Source: Diplonema japonicum (Eukaryota > Euglenozoa > Diplonemea > Diplonemida > Diplonemidae). From it: a DNA stretch of 64,000 nucleotides. The position numbers and the translations under genes are program-made. Shown piece by piece: positions 39,025-48,880 of this stretch. The stretch spans positions 124,001 through 188,000 of the forward strand of contig OZ025652.1 in the NCBI GenBank assembly GCA_964019335.1, given 5' to 3'. How positions within the stretch are numbered: position 1 is the stretch's first letter; each line of letters opens with the position of its first letter. The notes beneath the pieces are model-generated. The model made no database searches. It saw only the letters and a program-made list of their open reading frames with translations, and had not been told where the DNA came from.

Positions 39025-41499
39025 TCAAACTGTTGGAAGAAGAAGATACCGTGCAGAGTGGCTACCCCAGCCAGACACTTTAGAGCCTTTAACAGGTGGG
39101 ACCAGCTCGTCCAGCGACCCTTTGTAGTACTCTTCCATGAATTGGATGAGTGTAGTGGACGTGGCCTTCCGTGTACGATCAGCCGATAAGGTGTAGTTCT
39201 TGTTGTTCGGCACGTCACAGAGAAAAGGCTGCGGGTAGGCAGAAGCGTGTGTGAAGTGTGTGTTGGAGAGCAACAGGGTGATCCAAGCGTAGATTTGCGG
39301 GCTTCGCGCTTCAATAGCCCATCGTGCATCACGGTCCCAGTTGTGGTACTCAAAGTAGTAGAACTGCGTATTCCGACGTGAATATGCTGTCGCTGCTTCT
39401 GTGACCACAGCCAGCTGCTTAGCTTTCTGCTCTGTTGTCTGGCCAGTGATGCACACCACGAGTACCATGTTGCACAGCTTGTATGTATAGGTGTCCATGT
39501 CATAGAGGCTCACCAGCCCCCTGTCGATGTCCACCAACCGTAACGAAGCCCGGGCAAGCTGCCGCTGATGTGATGATATCAAGTCACTGCCAAACTTGCT
39601 TCTCCCTCTTTTCTTACCCTCGTGTTTCTCCTGCTCTTCGTACTGTAGTGTCCCCGCCGCACCGCTACGCACTAGCAACGCTAGGTGGCAGTAACTGCCC
39701 ACTGTCGTGGCGCACGACAGCGTTATCAGCTGCTTGATAGAACTAGTAGCGCCGAAGATATCCTCGAGCATCTCATGGGTAAGGCCTTCAGCTTCATCCT
39801 CAGTGCTAGGTATCTTTACAGTGCACTCACCTTCCACTAGGCTCTGCTCGATGGTGTACTTAAACCCAAGTACTGTCTTCCAGGTGTTTGCTTTTTCTTT
39901 CGCAAGCAGTTCTTTATAAGTAGTCTTGCACTGCAAAGCAATGTGCCTCATCGGAAGCACGGTGCAGCCGTTCACTCTTCCTTCCTTCAACGCAAGGTGG
40001 TTGATGTACTCCATCGCGTCATCCACCCAAGAAGACGTCACGACTGCAGGGTGCAACGACGACAAGCACACTGAAACCTCGGTGTGCTTCATGAGCAGCA
40101 GCGGTCCTCGCAGCAAGTTCTCGCCACTGTGCACCTTCGGTATCTTAGATATCGACTTTCTTGGGTGTGCGGCCTTCAGAGAATGTACGAGATCGATACA
40201 CAGCTGCTCAGCCTTGTCGAGAAACACGATGTGATGGATGTCCCACGGTGAGCGCGTGAACTTCCATGGCTCGTGTTGCAAGATCAATTCATACCTGCTT
40301 TTCTCGTTCGTAAGTTGCTCAGTCTGTTTGATCCTCTTGAGCCGCCCAGTCACCACAGGTGGCGGTAATGGTATTCCCCAGTTATCCTTCACCAGCGCGG
40401 TCACCTTCTGGTATGTCATTCCCTTGTGGAGGTACTTCAGCAGCGATGTAGCAGAGATCCCGCGTGTCTTGTCAAAGGCGCCCCCGTACAACCCCTTCAA
40501 GAGAAGCATGGAGAGGAAACCCCTCGAGGACGTGTACTTGCTGTTGCTGTAGTCATACAGCACCTCTGCAGAGACAGTGGACGACACAAGCCCGAAGGTC
40601 GTCCCGTCGACGATGAGGAGCCGTTGCTCAAGGGGGCAGTTGTACTGCCCCATCTGTATGGTGGGGACCCTTCCGATGATTTCCAGCAGGTCGTCTAGCA
40701 GTACAACTGAGTCACTACACTCCTTGACCATGTCGCAGGGAAGCACGTACCGAAGGATATGCCCTTCAGATCTGGACTTGTTTATACTTTTGGCGAAGGT
40801 TCGGCGAAGTCTACCTCGAGGCGTGGTAACCTTACTGTCTTCTTGTCGCTTGGTGGCGACGTAGCCCTGGAGGGGGCCTGATGAAGTGTTGGACACGATG
40901 TAGATGGTTAGGAATTCAGAGCTGTGCGTCCTGTGGTTAAAAGACTCGAGGAAGCGTGTGAGGTTTGCCTTAGTAGGGTGAAGGGAGGGGTCGGGACTGG
41001 CATCCGTCCAGTATTCGACTTTGAATTGAAGCATCTCGAAGCTCTTCCCGATCTCGAGAGCAACAGACTGGTCGCTACGAGAGGTGCTTAGCATGATTAT
41101 GACAGCACGTTTTTCTGCGGGCTTCCTGTACTGAAAGACTGCGCCCCAACGTCGCTTTGCTGGCAGCATTCGCACCCATGTGTGTTGTATGACCTCGGCT
41201 GCTAACCCTTCGCGTACGAGACGGTCCCGCTGGTCTCTTTCGTTCTTCCTGTCGGCCTCTTGCTTCAGCTGCCTATTCAACTGTCGTAGCGCGTGACGAC
41301 ATTTGCTGCGCTCGGGGCCCCCCTCTTCTATTCTTTTCTTCTCACATCGCATGCACAGGCACGCGGGGTCGAGAATACCTTCCAACACGTGGTCCTGTTC
41401 AACGCTGCACACGCTGAACACACGCTTGAACAGCTTGCACACCTCCCCAGTGCTGAACACCTCATATTTGTCCGCAGCGTCGTTTTTCTTCTTGTTCAT
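39025..41499 (-). CDS. hypothetical protein, 824 residues, with IQ-like motif
   Basis: ATG at 41499. The N-terminus has a cysteine group ('CLCMRCEKK...SKCRH') and a helical region with an IQ-like 'AEVIQHTWVRMLPAKRRW'. Next comes an alpha/beta segment ('RAVIIMLSTSRSD...SEFLTIYIVSNTSSG') with alternating strands and helices. It faintly resembles a TIR/caspase-like Rossmann layout but shows no catalytic His-Cys pair that I can place. The C-terminal third ('LCNMVLVVCITGQTTEQ...QFYYFEYHNW...') has a thioredoxin-like strand order without a CxxC. No firm family. The last codons run into a 20-nt GTATCT..CAACAG segment that looks intron-like but is left unspliced here. Confidence 0.6.
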   Translation of the reverse strand: MNKKKNDAADKYEVFSTGEVCKLFKRVFSVCSVEQDHVLEGILDPACLCMRCEKKRIEEGGPERSKCRHALRQLNRQLKQEADRKNERDQRDRLVREGLAAEVIQHTWVRMLPAKRRWGAVFQYRKPAEKRAVIIMLSTSRSDQSVALEIGKSFEMLQFKVEYWTDASPDPSLHPTKANLTRFLESFNHRTHSSEFLTIYIVSNTSSGPLQGYVATKRQEDSKVTTPRGRLRRTFAKSINKSRSEGHILRYVLPCDMVKECSDSVVLLDDLLEIIGRVPTIQMGQYNCPLEQRLLIVDGTTFGLVSSTVSAEVLYDYSNSKYTSSRGFLSMLLLKGLYGGAFDKTRGISATSLLKYLHKGMTYQKVTALVKDNWGIPLPPPVVTGRLKRIKQTEQLTNEKSRYELILQHEPWKFTRSPWDIHHIVFLDKAEQLCIDLVHSLKAAHPRKSISKIPKVHSGENLLRGPLLLMKHTEVSVCLSSLHPAVVTSSWVDDAMEYINHLALKEGRVNGCTVLPMRHIALQCKTTYKELLAKEKANTWKTVLGFKYTIEQSLVEGECTVKIPSTEDEAEGLTHEMLEDIFGATSSIKQLITLSCATTVGSYCHLALLVRSGAAGTLQYEEQEKHEGKKRGRSKFGSDLISSHQRQLARASLRLVDIDRGLVSLYDMDTYTYKLCNMVLVVCITGQTTEQKAKQLAVVTEAATAYSRRNTQFYYFEYHNWDRDARWAIEARSPQIYAWITLLLSNTHFTHASAYPQPFLCDVPNNKNYTLSADRTRKATSTTLIQFMEEYYKGSLDELVPPVKGSKVSGWGSHSARYLLLPTV

Positions 41500-41603
41500 C
41501 ACTGTCCCATTGAAGATGAGGAGGTGGCTCCTTTTCTGTCCTTTTCTTTTTTTATATTAAAGCTCTAAACAGTGGAGGGGAGAAAAAAAAATGAAAGATG
41601 CTC

Positions 41604-42527
41604 TCACGCAAGAGTCGCCCCATTTCTTTGAAGTTCTAATCGTAAGTGTTTTCTATACTGATCGAGCACCTGTGGGCATGGGATGCGATGTTTTCTTTTT
41701 TTTTGGGGGGGGGCATACATCCGCGTAAGTGTCAGGTTTCTGGATACCATTGACAGGCTCCACAATGCACTTGAAGTTCATTTGAGGACTGCCTTTGATG
41801 AGATCACTCCCTCGCGCGCTAAAACACAACTGTGTGAGATCAGGTAGAGAGGCATGGGTCATACTTTTTCCATCAGGTCTTGATCCGCGTCTGTGAAAAG
41901 GTATCTCAACGCCTCCTTTTTGTCCATCCCTACCTCTGCTGCCAGTTCGCTGAGGACCCATGGCGAGGTAATGTTTTTGCCGTCTTCCAAGAAGGCCCGG
42001 AAAATTAATTGGGCAACTTCATCTTGTTTCTTGTGGCCCATTGTTTTGAGTATCTTGTACGAAATCCGGTGCGCGTTGGTGCTGCTCCCAATCAGCTGGT
42101 CGGGCTGCAGGTTAGGCTTTATCCCAAACATATGCGACCGCATCATGTAAAGCCCATCAGGGTCTGTGAAATATTCCCACGTTTCAACACCTTGGTGTTG
42201 GTCCATCCAAGGTTTAAGCGGCGTACCACCTGCTAGGGGCAAGGTAGTATGCAACATTATAGGGTTCCATTTGATCTCTAGTTCGACCTCTGGTACTTGT
42301 TTAGCTGCCTCTTCAAGGCTCCTCCTCGCCATCAGAGTCCACGGACAGTGGAAGTCGCTTGATATCCAAACCGGCACCTTAATCACCTGCCTCTCTTCGT
42401 CTATCTCCAAACCCCGCATTGATGGCGGGAAGGAGTCGTCAATCACACCATGTATCAGCCAAACAGTGCCCAGGGCACCTGCCGCCATCGTCTTCAAAAA
42501 TCGTGGTATCACAACTACGCTCGTCAT
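41604..42527 (-). CDS. DsbA/FrnE-like thioredoxin-fold protein lacking the second active-site Cys
   Basis: Exons 42527-41865, 41829-41719 and 41669-41604 give 279 residues. Introns are 35 nt (GTATGA...CACAG) and 49 nt (GTATGC, a C run, an A run, CCCACAG). The N-terminus has a membrane-anchor-like segment ('MAAGALGTVWLIHGVI'). The fold starts with 'VPVWISSDFHCPWTLMARRSLEEA', the position of the DsbA CPWC. Here it is CPWT, so a disulfide cannot form within the motif; this is typical of the 2-hydroxychromene isomerase/FrnE branch. A cis-Pro-like 'GSPQMNF' and the 'VLDQYRKHLR' end helix appear only after splicing both introns. Function beyond a thiol- or glutathione-linked reaction is not assignable. 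Confidence 0.75.
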
Positions 42528-42604
42528 ATTTCTCCCCTTTCCCACGGTGACACCCTTCCTTGAATGATTTCTTTTTCCTCCGTCCAACCTATAATAGTAA
42601 AACT

Positions 42605-43792
42605 TCATATCCCTACCACCTTTGACTCGACAAGCTGCCGCACCTGGTCCTCGCTCTTCCCGAGTACTTTCGTAAGAATCTCTGTGGCATGTTGCGAAAA
42701 CGCAGGGGGCGGTGCTGGTGTTGGTACGTGAGATGAACTAGAGTACTCCACTGCGGACTGGTACACACCGGTGAAGGTCCCGTCTGGCTGCCGTGCGACG
42801 AGGGAGGCGGCTTGCGGCATGTCGTAGACATCAGGGATAGTGTTCACGGCCCCAGCAGGGACGGAACGCAACTCGAGGGAGGCTAACAAGTTGCGCAACG
42901 AGTGCTGCTCGATGGAGTCCCGTATGTACGCCTTGCAAGCCTCTCTGTTCTGCACCCTGCTCGGGTTCGTCCTAAATTCCTCGCGCACCTCCAAGCCCAG
43001 CACTTCGCACAACGACGCAAACTGCTTGTCCGAACCCACAGCAAGTGTGATGAGCTTCCCGTCATTCGTCTCGAATATCGACCCATACGGGCATATCGAA
43101 GGGTGGTCCGACCCCATGCGCTGTGGGGACACTCCATGTTTCAGATAACCTGTCCCTTGGTTAGCAAGCGCCGACACTGCACTCTGAATAAGCGAAACAG
43201 AGACCTCAGACCCTGTTCCAGTCCGGTCACGCTGCCACAGGGACAGCAGGATCGCTTGTTTGAGCTGATGTGCCGCCAGGAGATCCATCAAAGCGACAGG
43301 GAGCTTCGTGGGGAGTGAATCTGGCGTCCCGTTGATGTACTGAAACCCTGACTCGGCCTGGATGATCGCGTCGTAGCCTGCCCTGGTGCTCTGTGCGCCG
43401 TACCCCGTGATGCCGGCGTACACTATCTTGTCATTAATGGCCTTCAGCGTGTCGTAGTCCAAGGACAGCTTCTTTGCGTCGCCTGGCTTGTAGCTGCACA
43501 ATACAACATCAGACTTCTCTACAAGCTGGTGAATCAGGTCTCTGCCTTCGTACAGCCTTGCGTCCACTGCAATGGACTTTTTACCCATGTTCGCTGCGTG
43601 AAAATACGCACTGCACCCCTCACGGTCCTCACCATTCAGCAGCCACGTGCGCGTCACGTCACCACCAGTGCTCAAATTCTCTACTTTCAAAACCTCAGCC
43701 CCCAGCTCTCCCAAGTACTGCCCCACACTGGGTCCCGCCAAGACACTTGCGAGCTCCAACACTCGCATGCCGCGAAGCATTTGCGGCGGCAT
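42605..43792 (-). CDS. class III CoA-transferase (CaiB/BaiF family)
   Basis: 395 residues from ATG at 43792, directly after CAAG. The family features are the N-terminal 'MRVLELASVLAGPSVGQYLGELGAEVLKVE', 'KSIAVDARLYEGRDLIHQLV', 'YAGITGYGAQSTRAGYDAIIQAESG' and the catalytic Asp in 'PVALMDLLAAHQ' (D170; Asp169 in formyl-CoA transferase). A glycine-rich loop and 'HPSICPYGSIFETNDG' follow. Enzymes of this family move CoA between carboxylic acids (formyl/oxalyl, carnitine, succinyl) or racemise alpha-methylacyl-CoA. The full active-site loop is closest to transferases. Mitochondrial or peroxisomal location cannot be told, as no clear targeting signal is seen. Confidence 0.87.
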   Translation of the reverse strand: MPPQMLRGMRVLELASVLAGPSVGQYLGELGAEVLKVENLSTGGDVTRTWLLNGEDREGCSAYFHAANMGKKSIAVDARLYEGRDLIHQLVEKSDVVLCSYKPGDAKKLSLDYDTLKAINDKIVYAGITGYGAQSTRAGYDAIIQAESGFQYINGTPDSLPTKLPVALMDLLAAHQLKQAILLSLWQRDRTGTGSEVSVSLIQSAVSALANQGTGYLKHGVSPQRMGSDHPSICPYGSIFETNDGKLITLAVGSDKQFASLCEVLGLEVREEFRTNPSRVQNREACKAYIRDSIEQHSLRNLLASLELRSVPAGAVNTIPDVYDMPQAASLVARQPDGTFTGVYQSAVEYSSSSHVPTPAPPPAFSQHATEILTKVLGKSEDQVRQLVESKVVGI

Positions 43793-43901
43793 CTTGCACT
43801 GCAAAGAGATGGATTAGGCACATGGGCGCGGAAGGAAATAATAACTCAAAAGACAAAACTATAGAACACTAAAGTTATGATTCTGATAAAGGTGACACTA
43901 T

Positions 43902-44639
43902 TTATGCTTGGACAAGGCGGTAGGTGACGTACTCACCGGCTGTCTCAGAGGGACGGGTGATTTTCACAACGTTGCCCTTTCGCAGACCGAAATGACGCGC
44001 CAAGGGATCCGCAAGTTGGATACGTGGGAGCTGGCCCTCCTTGATTTTCATCGATTGTAAAAGAGCTCGCTTGCTTTTGGAGCTGAGTGGCTCATGCTTG
44101 GGCACGAGTTCGTGCCTTCTGACGTTGATGAGCAGCTCAGACTCCAAGAAGTGCTCGAACTGTTTCCCGGCAGAGTCGCAGGCAGCGAAGGCCGTCTTGC
44201 AAATGTTGGTGGGGAGTGTGGGGCTGACTATGACGGCACGGGAGCAACCTCTTTCTTTTTTCTCAAGCAGGTTGTAGTATGCGTTGATGTGATGGTTCTT
44301 CAGCTTGGTGTCTGTGACGAAGAAGACCATGATGGACCTGTTCCTGATTCTCTCCTCTTCGTCCTCTGCGCGTTCAGCCTCCGTGAGACTCTCATCAATC
44401 TCCTCCATCTCCTCTTCTTTCTCAGCGTACAGGCTAAGGTTTTCCCTGTGTATCCTGAGCTGCCCACCTTGCACTGTACAGAACTTGCTCTTAAACTCAT
44501 CCATCCCCTCCACCTTCTGCGACTCTGTTACAACGTACCCCCTGTCCTCAAGCATCTCAACGCACGTCTGCCTTACTTTGAAAAACTTCACTGCCTCGTC
44601 ATGCGTGCAAGTCACGAACGCCCCCTCAGAAGCCGCCAT
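43902..44639 (-). CDS. RPB5: RNA polymerase subunit RPB5 (shared by Pol I, II and III)
   Basis: 245 residues. The C-terminal ~75 residues carry the universally conserved 'LINVRRHELVPKHEPLS', 'LPRIQLADPLARHFGLRKG' and 'VVKITRPSETAGEYVTYRLV', equal to the archaeal RpoH/eukaryotic RPB5 assembly domain. The N-terminal eukaryote-specific domain is present ('VTESQKVEGMDEFKSKF', 'VFFVTDTKLKNHHINAYY'). It is enlarged by an acidic insertion of about 30 residues (EKEEEMEEIDESLTEAERAE). Euglenozoa carry more than one RPB5 paralogue, so specialisation for one polymerase is possible. Confidence 0.95.
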   Translation of the reverse strand: MAASEGAFVTCTHDEAVKFFKVRQTCVEMLEDRGYVVTESQKVEGMDEFKSKFCTVQGGQLRIHRENLSLYAEKEEEMEEIDESLTEAERAEDEEERIRNRSIMVFFVTDTKLKNHHINAYYNLLEKKERGCSRAVIVSPTLPTNICKTAFAACDSAGKQFEHFLESELLINVRRHELVPKHEPLSSKSKRALLQSMKIKEGQLPRIQLADPLARHFGLRKGNVVKITRPSETAGEYVTYRLVQA

Positions 44640-44731
44640 TATGACCCTGTAGCTTGTGCCTACCTAGAGTATCACTAGGTGTGGAGAATGCAACAAATAT
44701 TAAAAAGGTTAAAAACAATGTGATTTTCAAG

Positions 44732-46510
44732 TTACTGCCTGGTCACCGTGTACAGCCGATTGACAAGGTTGCCAACCGTGGCGGAGTCGAGGCGCGTGGT
44801 CTCCGTCTGGTGGGCGTATCTGTTGAACAGCTGCTTTCGAATGGCCTTTGAGTTTGCGACACCGTTGTAGAAGAGACGCTCGACAGACTGCTGCACGTCA
44901 ACAGGCTTCGAGGGCTTCAGGTACTCACAGTACTCCTTCTTCTCGGGAACAGTAGTGAGGCGGTGCACCATGTCCACCACGTCGGTCCTCACAAGCTTCT
45001 TCGACTCCTTCGTAGGTACATACTTGCACTCCAAGTTCCGCCGGTACTCCTCCTGCAGTTCAATCTGCTGGTGGTACATCCTGTCTGTAAAGTCCTCCAT
45101 TTCGCCCTTAGTTAGCTGCCGCTTGTTCTCCTCAGGATTGAACAAGTACTTGTCCGCCAGATGCTGGTGCACAGACTGCATGTGCTTAGTGCTGGAAAGC
45201 CTAGCAACAATTGAGTCCACACCAGACGGCCCCACCGCAGGGGTGTACCTATAGTGCCACGGTATCTCAGGAGCTACACCGAAATGCCGTGCTGTGGTTG
45301 CCTTGCTTGTGGTGACCGACCATGGAGGGGGGCCGTCGGGTTTTCTTGGCCGTGTCCGCAGGTAGTTCGTCTTTATTGTCGGTGCTGTCTTGGGCCTTAG
45401 AACCTTTCTCTTTCTCTTCTTGCCTACTGTGATCGTATGCGTATCGCTCACCACCTGCCCTTCACCGTCCTCACCTCCAAATAACACGCACACCATGTCC
45501 CCATGGTGCCTCAGCAGCGCCCCACAGTGTCCTCTCCTCCCGTTTGGGACGCCCTGCAGCCCAACCTGACGCCATGTGGACGTCACGATGTTCAAGCAGT
45601 AGCAGTCGCTCGTGATGCGGCCCCCGCTATCCCCACCGTGCAGGATAAGCTGGTCATTCAAGCAGACTGTCACGTGCTTCGTGCATGGCGGTGGCACCTG
45701 CCCTCCCGTATACTGCTTGTTCCACCTCAGAGACACGAAGTTGTAAAAGTACAACTCAATCCCTGTGTACACAAGCATCACGGCATCATTGTCGACTGTG
45801 TGGTAACAGTGCGCCGTGTGGTGTTGGACGACAGGCGGGGTGTCGATGCAGGGATCGCAGTGATGCAGCACCCATCTGTTAGTTGAAATATCGAGGCACT
45901 GCACAAGGCCTTGCGGAGTGGCCCCGCCGAAAACCCACAGTTTGTTGCTGTACAAAAGGGTGGTGTGCGTGTCAACTGGGAGGGGCGCTCCAGTGGTCCT
46001 GAGATGCTGCCACTCGGAGGAGCCTATGAGGTCGAACGCGAAGGTGTCGGAGGAAACGGAGCCGTCGGGGAGGAGCCCACCGTGGATGTAAAGAGTGTTG
46101 TGTGAAGCTGTGAGAGTGTGGCGGGTGCGGTGGATGTGGGACGACTGCACCTGCCGCCATTTGAACAAATCGAACATCCAGAGCTGGCTGGAGATGCCGG
46201 TTGTCGAAGAGCCACCGTGGGTGAAGAGCTTGGAGTCACCGATGACAGCAGAGGCGTGGTGCGCAACGGGCTGCGGGTGCGTCTCGCCCCCCCAGAGGAC
46301 CCCTTCAAGGTGCACGGGTGGCCGCCCATACCTTCGTGACCCATTCATTCCTTTGTACACACGTGTCATCGTCAGACGCCGCCCAGGCGGAGGTGAGCCA
46401 TTGCTGGTCCAATCCTCCTCTTCCAAACTCCCGGCTGTACACAACATCTCCCTCACTTCAGGGGACCACGGCAAAGATCCATTCATCGGGGAGTCGTCAC
46501 CAGCGGGCAT
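44732..46510 (-). CDS. kelch-repeat protein with helical C-terminal region
   Basis: 592 residues from ATG at 46510, directly after AACAAG. Residues about 85-370 contain five or six kelch-type repeats with Gly-Gly pairs and spaced Trp/Tyr ('LFTHGGSSTTG', 'LYIHGGLLPDG', 'LWVFGGATPQG', 'LILHGGDSGGR', 'VCVLFGGEDGEG'), a beta-propeller. The C-terminal ~200 residues have three copies of a helical motif around 'DFTDRMYHQQ', 'DMVHRLTTVPEKKEYCEYL' and 'VERLFYNGVANSKAIRK'/'NLVNRLYTVT', a repeated xxVxRLYxx unit. Such kelch proteins in flagellates are often axonemal. Partner unknown. Confidence 0.75.
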   Translation of the reverse strand: MPAGDDSPMNGSLPWSPEVREMLCTAGSLEEEDWTSNGSPPPGRRLTMTRVYKGMNGSRRYGRPPVHLEGVLWGGETHPQPVAHHASAVIGDSKLFTHGGSSTTGISSQLWMFDLFKWRQVQSSHIHRTRHTLTASHNTLYIHGGLLPDGSVSSDTFAFDLIGSSEWQHLRTTGAPLPVDTHTTLLYSNKLWVFGGATPQGLVQCLDISTNRWVLHHCDPCIDTPPVVQHHTAHCYHTVDNDAVMLVYTGIELYFYNFVSLRWNKQYTGGQVPPPCTKHVTVCLNDQLILHGGDSGGRITSDCYCLNIVTSTWRQVGLQGVPNGRRGHCGALLRHHGDMVCVLFGGEDGEGQVVSDTHTITVGKKRKRKVLRPKTAPTIKTNYLRTRPRKPDGPPPWSVTTSKATTARHFGVAPEIPWHYRYTPAVGPSGVDSIVARLSSTKHMQSVHQHLADKYLFNPEENKRQLTKGEMEDFTDRMYHQQIELQEEYRRNLECKYVPTKESKKLVRTDVVDMVHRLTTVPEKKEYCEYLKPSKPVDVQQSVERLFYNGVANSKAIRKQLFNRYAHQTETTRLDSATVGNLVNRLYTVTRQ

Positions 46511-47255
46511 CTTGTTACATAGGTGTGCTGTTAAAACATCAAGGGAAACCGCGAATTTAAAAATGTCAAAAAAAAAAGAAATACAAAAAAAAGGGGGGGG
46601 TGGGAGCAACACTATAAAGGGGAGGGGAAACAGGGGGAGTAAAAATTACTGGTTAAAGGAGTCGTAGATGGCCCGACAGTGGACAGGGAAAAAAAAGAAA
46701 AAAAGAAAAATGGAAAGACATTTATGTATCAAAATGTGCTAACGAGCTTTCTGCGGTATAGAGGTACGAACTACCAGAATCTTGAAAAGGTGATTCATGT
46801 GCCTCTGTCATATGTGCTTAAAAAATCTTAAAGATTAGCGCCATGGAGGGATAGGGTCAGGTGGGGGGTGTAATCAATCGCAAGCACAAGCAATACAATA
46901 AATGTTTCTTGCCATGTTATCAAAGGGGGAGGGGGGGAAGAAAATTGGATACCTATTTTTATTTACTAAGGGATATCAATGGAAAGGTAAAAGGCATGAG
47001 GGTGAAAAAAACTTAATCTTTTTTTTTTTTTTTTTTCGCCGAGGTCCATCTTTTCTTCTACATTTGAAAAGTGATATCCCGAATAGACAAATAAAATATT
47101 TAAAAAAAAAACATCAAAAAAAAAAAGAATCGGACAAGGAAGAGAGTGCTCTTTTTTTTTCTTTTTTCTTCAGGAAAAAAAAAAAACGTGCAACTATTCT
47201 AAGCATCAAAAAAAAAACCCCCCAACAACTTTATATTAAAAAAATTACGTTGGCT

Positions 47256-47288
<33 letters not shown>

Positions 47289-47344
47289 CCTCCTGTTGTT
47301 TTAATTAACTATTTTTTGGGGAAGAGAGGGGGTATTCTAAATTA

Positions 47345-47393
<49 letters not shown>

Positions 47394-47395
47394 TT
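46511..47395. other. spacer with poly(A)/poly(T) runs and a 29-codon ORF
   Basis: A/T-rich spacer including a 41-nt A run (47346-47386), a 28-nt T run near 47261-47288 and many shorter ones. A minus-strand ORF of 29 codons (46811-46722, M-T-E-A-H-E...) lies in a slightly GC-richer patch but has no other support. No RNA gene recognised. Confidence 0.5.
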
Positions 47396-48880
47396 TTAGG
47401 CCTGGCTGCGGTCTTTGATGGCCTTGTCCTTGGTCGCGATGAGCTTTTCACGGTTTTCCCTCTTCTTCTTCTCCACCGCACGACGCTGCGTCCACGTCTC
47501 GAAGCGGAATGCGACTGTGTCCGAACGAGTGGCTTTGGCAAGAGCCTTTCTAAGCTGTTCTTTAGAGTGGACACCTTCTTCGTTGCTGAAAGGGGAGTAC
47601 TCCGTCCTTGTGGAAACATGAGTAACACGCATTCCTCTGCACTCGTCCAGTGCAGCTGATGGTGTGCCATCCTTGATCTCCGTAAGGCACATCGTCTCAG
47701 GGTCGAAGACAAGCCCAAGCGGCTCGCTTGGCTCCTTTGCAATCTGAACCTCTTTTGTTCCCAACGGTGCGAAGGGAGGCTTCTGCATGAACTTTGATTT
47801 GGGTACGGCATGTTCCTTCTTCCTTCTAGCAGGCGCGGATGTGGTGTGCCCGGACTTGGAGGTCATCATCTTCCCCTTACGCATCTGGAGCATCTTTTCT
47901 ATTTTCGCTTTCCTGCTTGTTGTCGACGGCTGTAAGAAGTCAGGGCTGCTCCCGTCACACTGTGAGAACAGTGTTGCGTACTGGCTCACCTGGTTGGTCT
48001 GGTGCTTCCATGCTGCCCTCTCGTAGTTCGGCCTCCTCATCTCAGCCGTGATCAACATACCAGGGTGCGCCTTGCTGACAAGTACCAGGTCGGTAGTGGG
48101 GATCTCGCTCACTTCATCCTCGTTTTCCTCAGGCTTGTCCCATCTGATCTGGCACATGTCTTCTTTTTTCATAATGACCAAACCGTGCTTGCCGCCGTAC
48201 TGTTACGGTGTTGTTGGTGATATACAGCATACCGCTACCCTGTCGCCAGGGCCCTTCTGTGCGGAGGACTTTCTGTGGCAGACGGTTGCCTCGTAGTCTG
48301 TGTTCTTGTTGTCGAGGAGGGACATTGCTTTGAGGTCCGCCTGTTGTGTTGTTAGAATAAAAATACGTGTTTCTTTTTTATTGCGTACCCTTTTTTGGGT
48401 CGGGAGCCTCAGTTTCACCTCTGACGCGGCGCCCTGTTGGATCTGCTCGTTGATCCACTCCAACATCGCGTCTTCTTCCTCGTCGGGGTGTAGTTCCTGT
48501 CCCCTGCCTTCTTTCCTCCATTGCTGTTCGAGCTTCTGCTGCTTGAGGAGGAGTTCTATTCTCTGCAGCTCCTTGTTGATGTCAGTGTTGAACATAGCAT
48601 CTTCCTTCTTCATATCCCCGAGGCGTTTTTGAGGCATCTCGCCGTAGCTGTGTTATGGATGGGTTTATGGATGGTGGTACGTGGCGTATACCTCGGGTGC
48701 CCGATGGACTTGATTATCTCTAAGCTGAATAATGTGTTGTTGAATTTCTCACCGACCTGAGGGGGGGGGGGGGGGGGGTTGAGATTATTTCTTGTAAGAG
48801 TATGTCCATACGCTCTTTCCATCGTCAATGACTTGTGCGTGCTCACCTGCTGTGAGTGTCGTCCCTACTGTGTTAGACAT
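47396..48880 (-). CDS. PDZ-domain protein, five exons
   Basis: Exons 48880-48812, 48756-48692, 48647-48389, 48340-48233 and 48199-47396 give 434 residues in frame. Introns are 55, 44, 48 and 33 nt, with donors GTATGG, GTATAC, GTACGC and GTATGC. Intron 1 carries an 18-nt C run on the transcribed strand just before CTCAG. The N-terminal half is helical and charged ('KELQRIELLLKQQKLEQQW'). Residues about 317-400 are a PDZ-like fold: 'SEPLGLVFDPETMCLTEI' (carboxylate-loop region), 'GTPSAALDECRGMRVTHV' and 'SDTVAFRF'. A basic coiled tail follows. Without splicing the gene would fall into three separate short frames, so the exon structure is well constrained. Scaffold role inferred. Confidence 0.75.

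Noticed and set aside
39025-39050. A 20-nt intron (GTATCT...CAACAG) at the 3' end of the 824-residue orphan
   Set aside because: It looks like a splice pair, but at 20 nt it would be shorter than any other intron here, and the extended product gains no recognisable sequence. Left unspliced pending RNA data.
46722-46811. 29-codon ORF in the spacer before the kelch gene
   Set aside because: Too short to support without conservation or transcript evidence; recorded in the spacer entry only.
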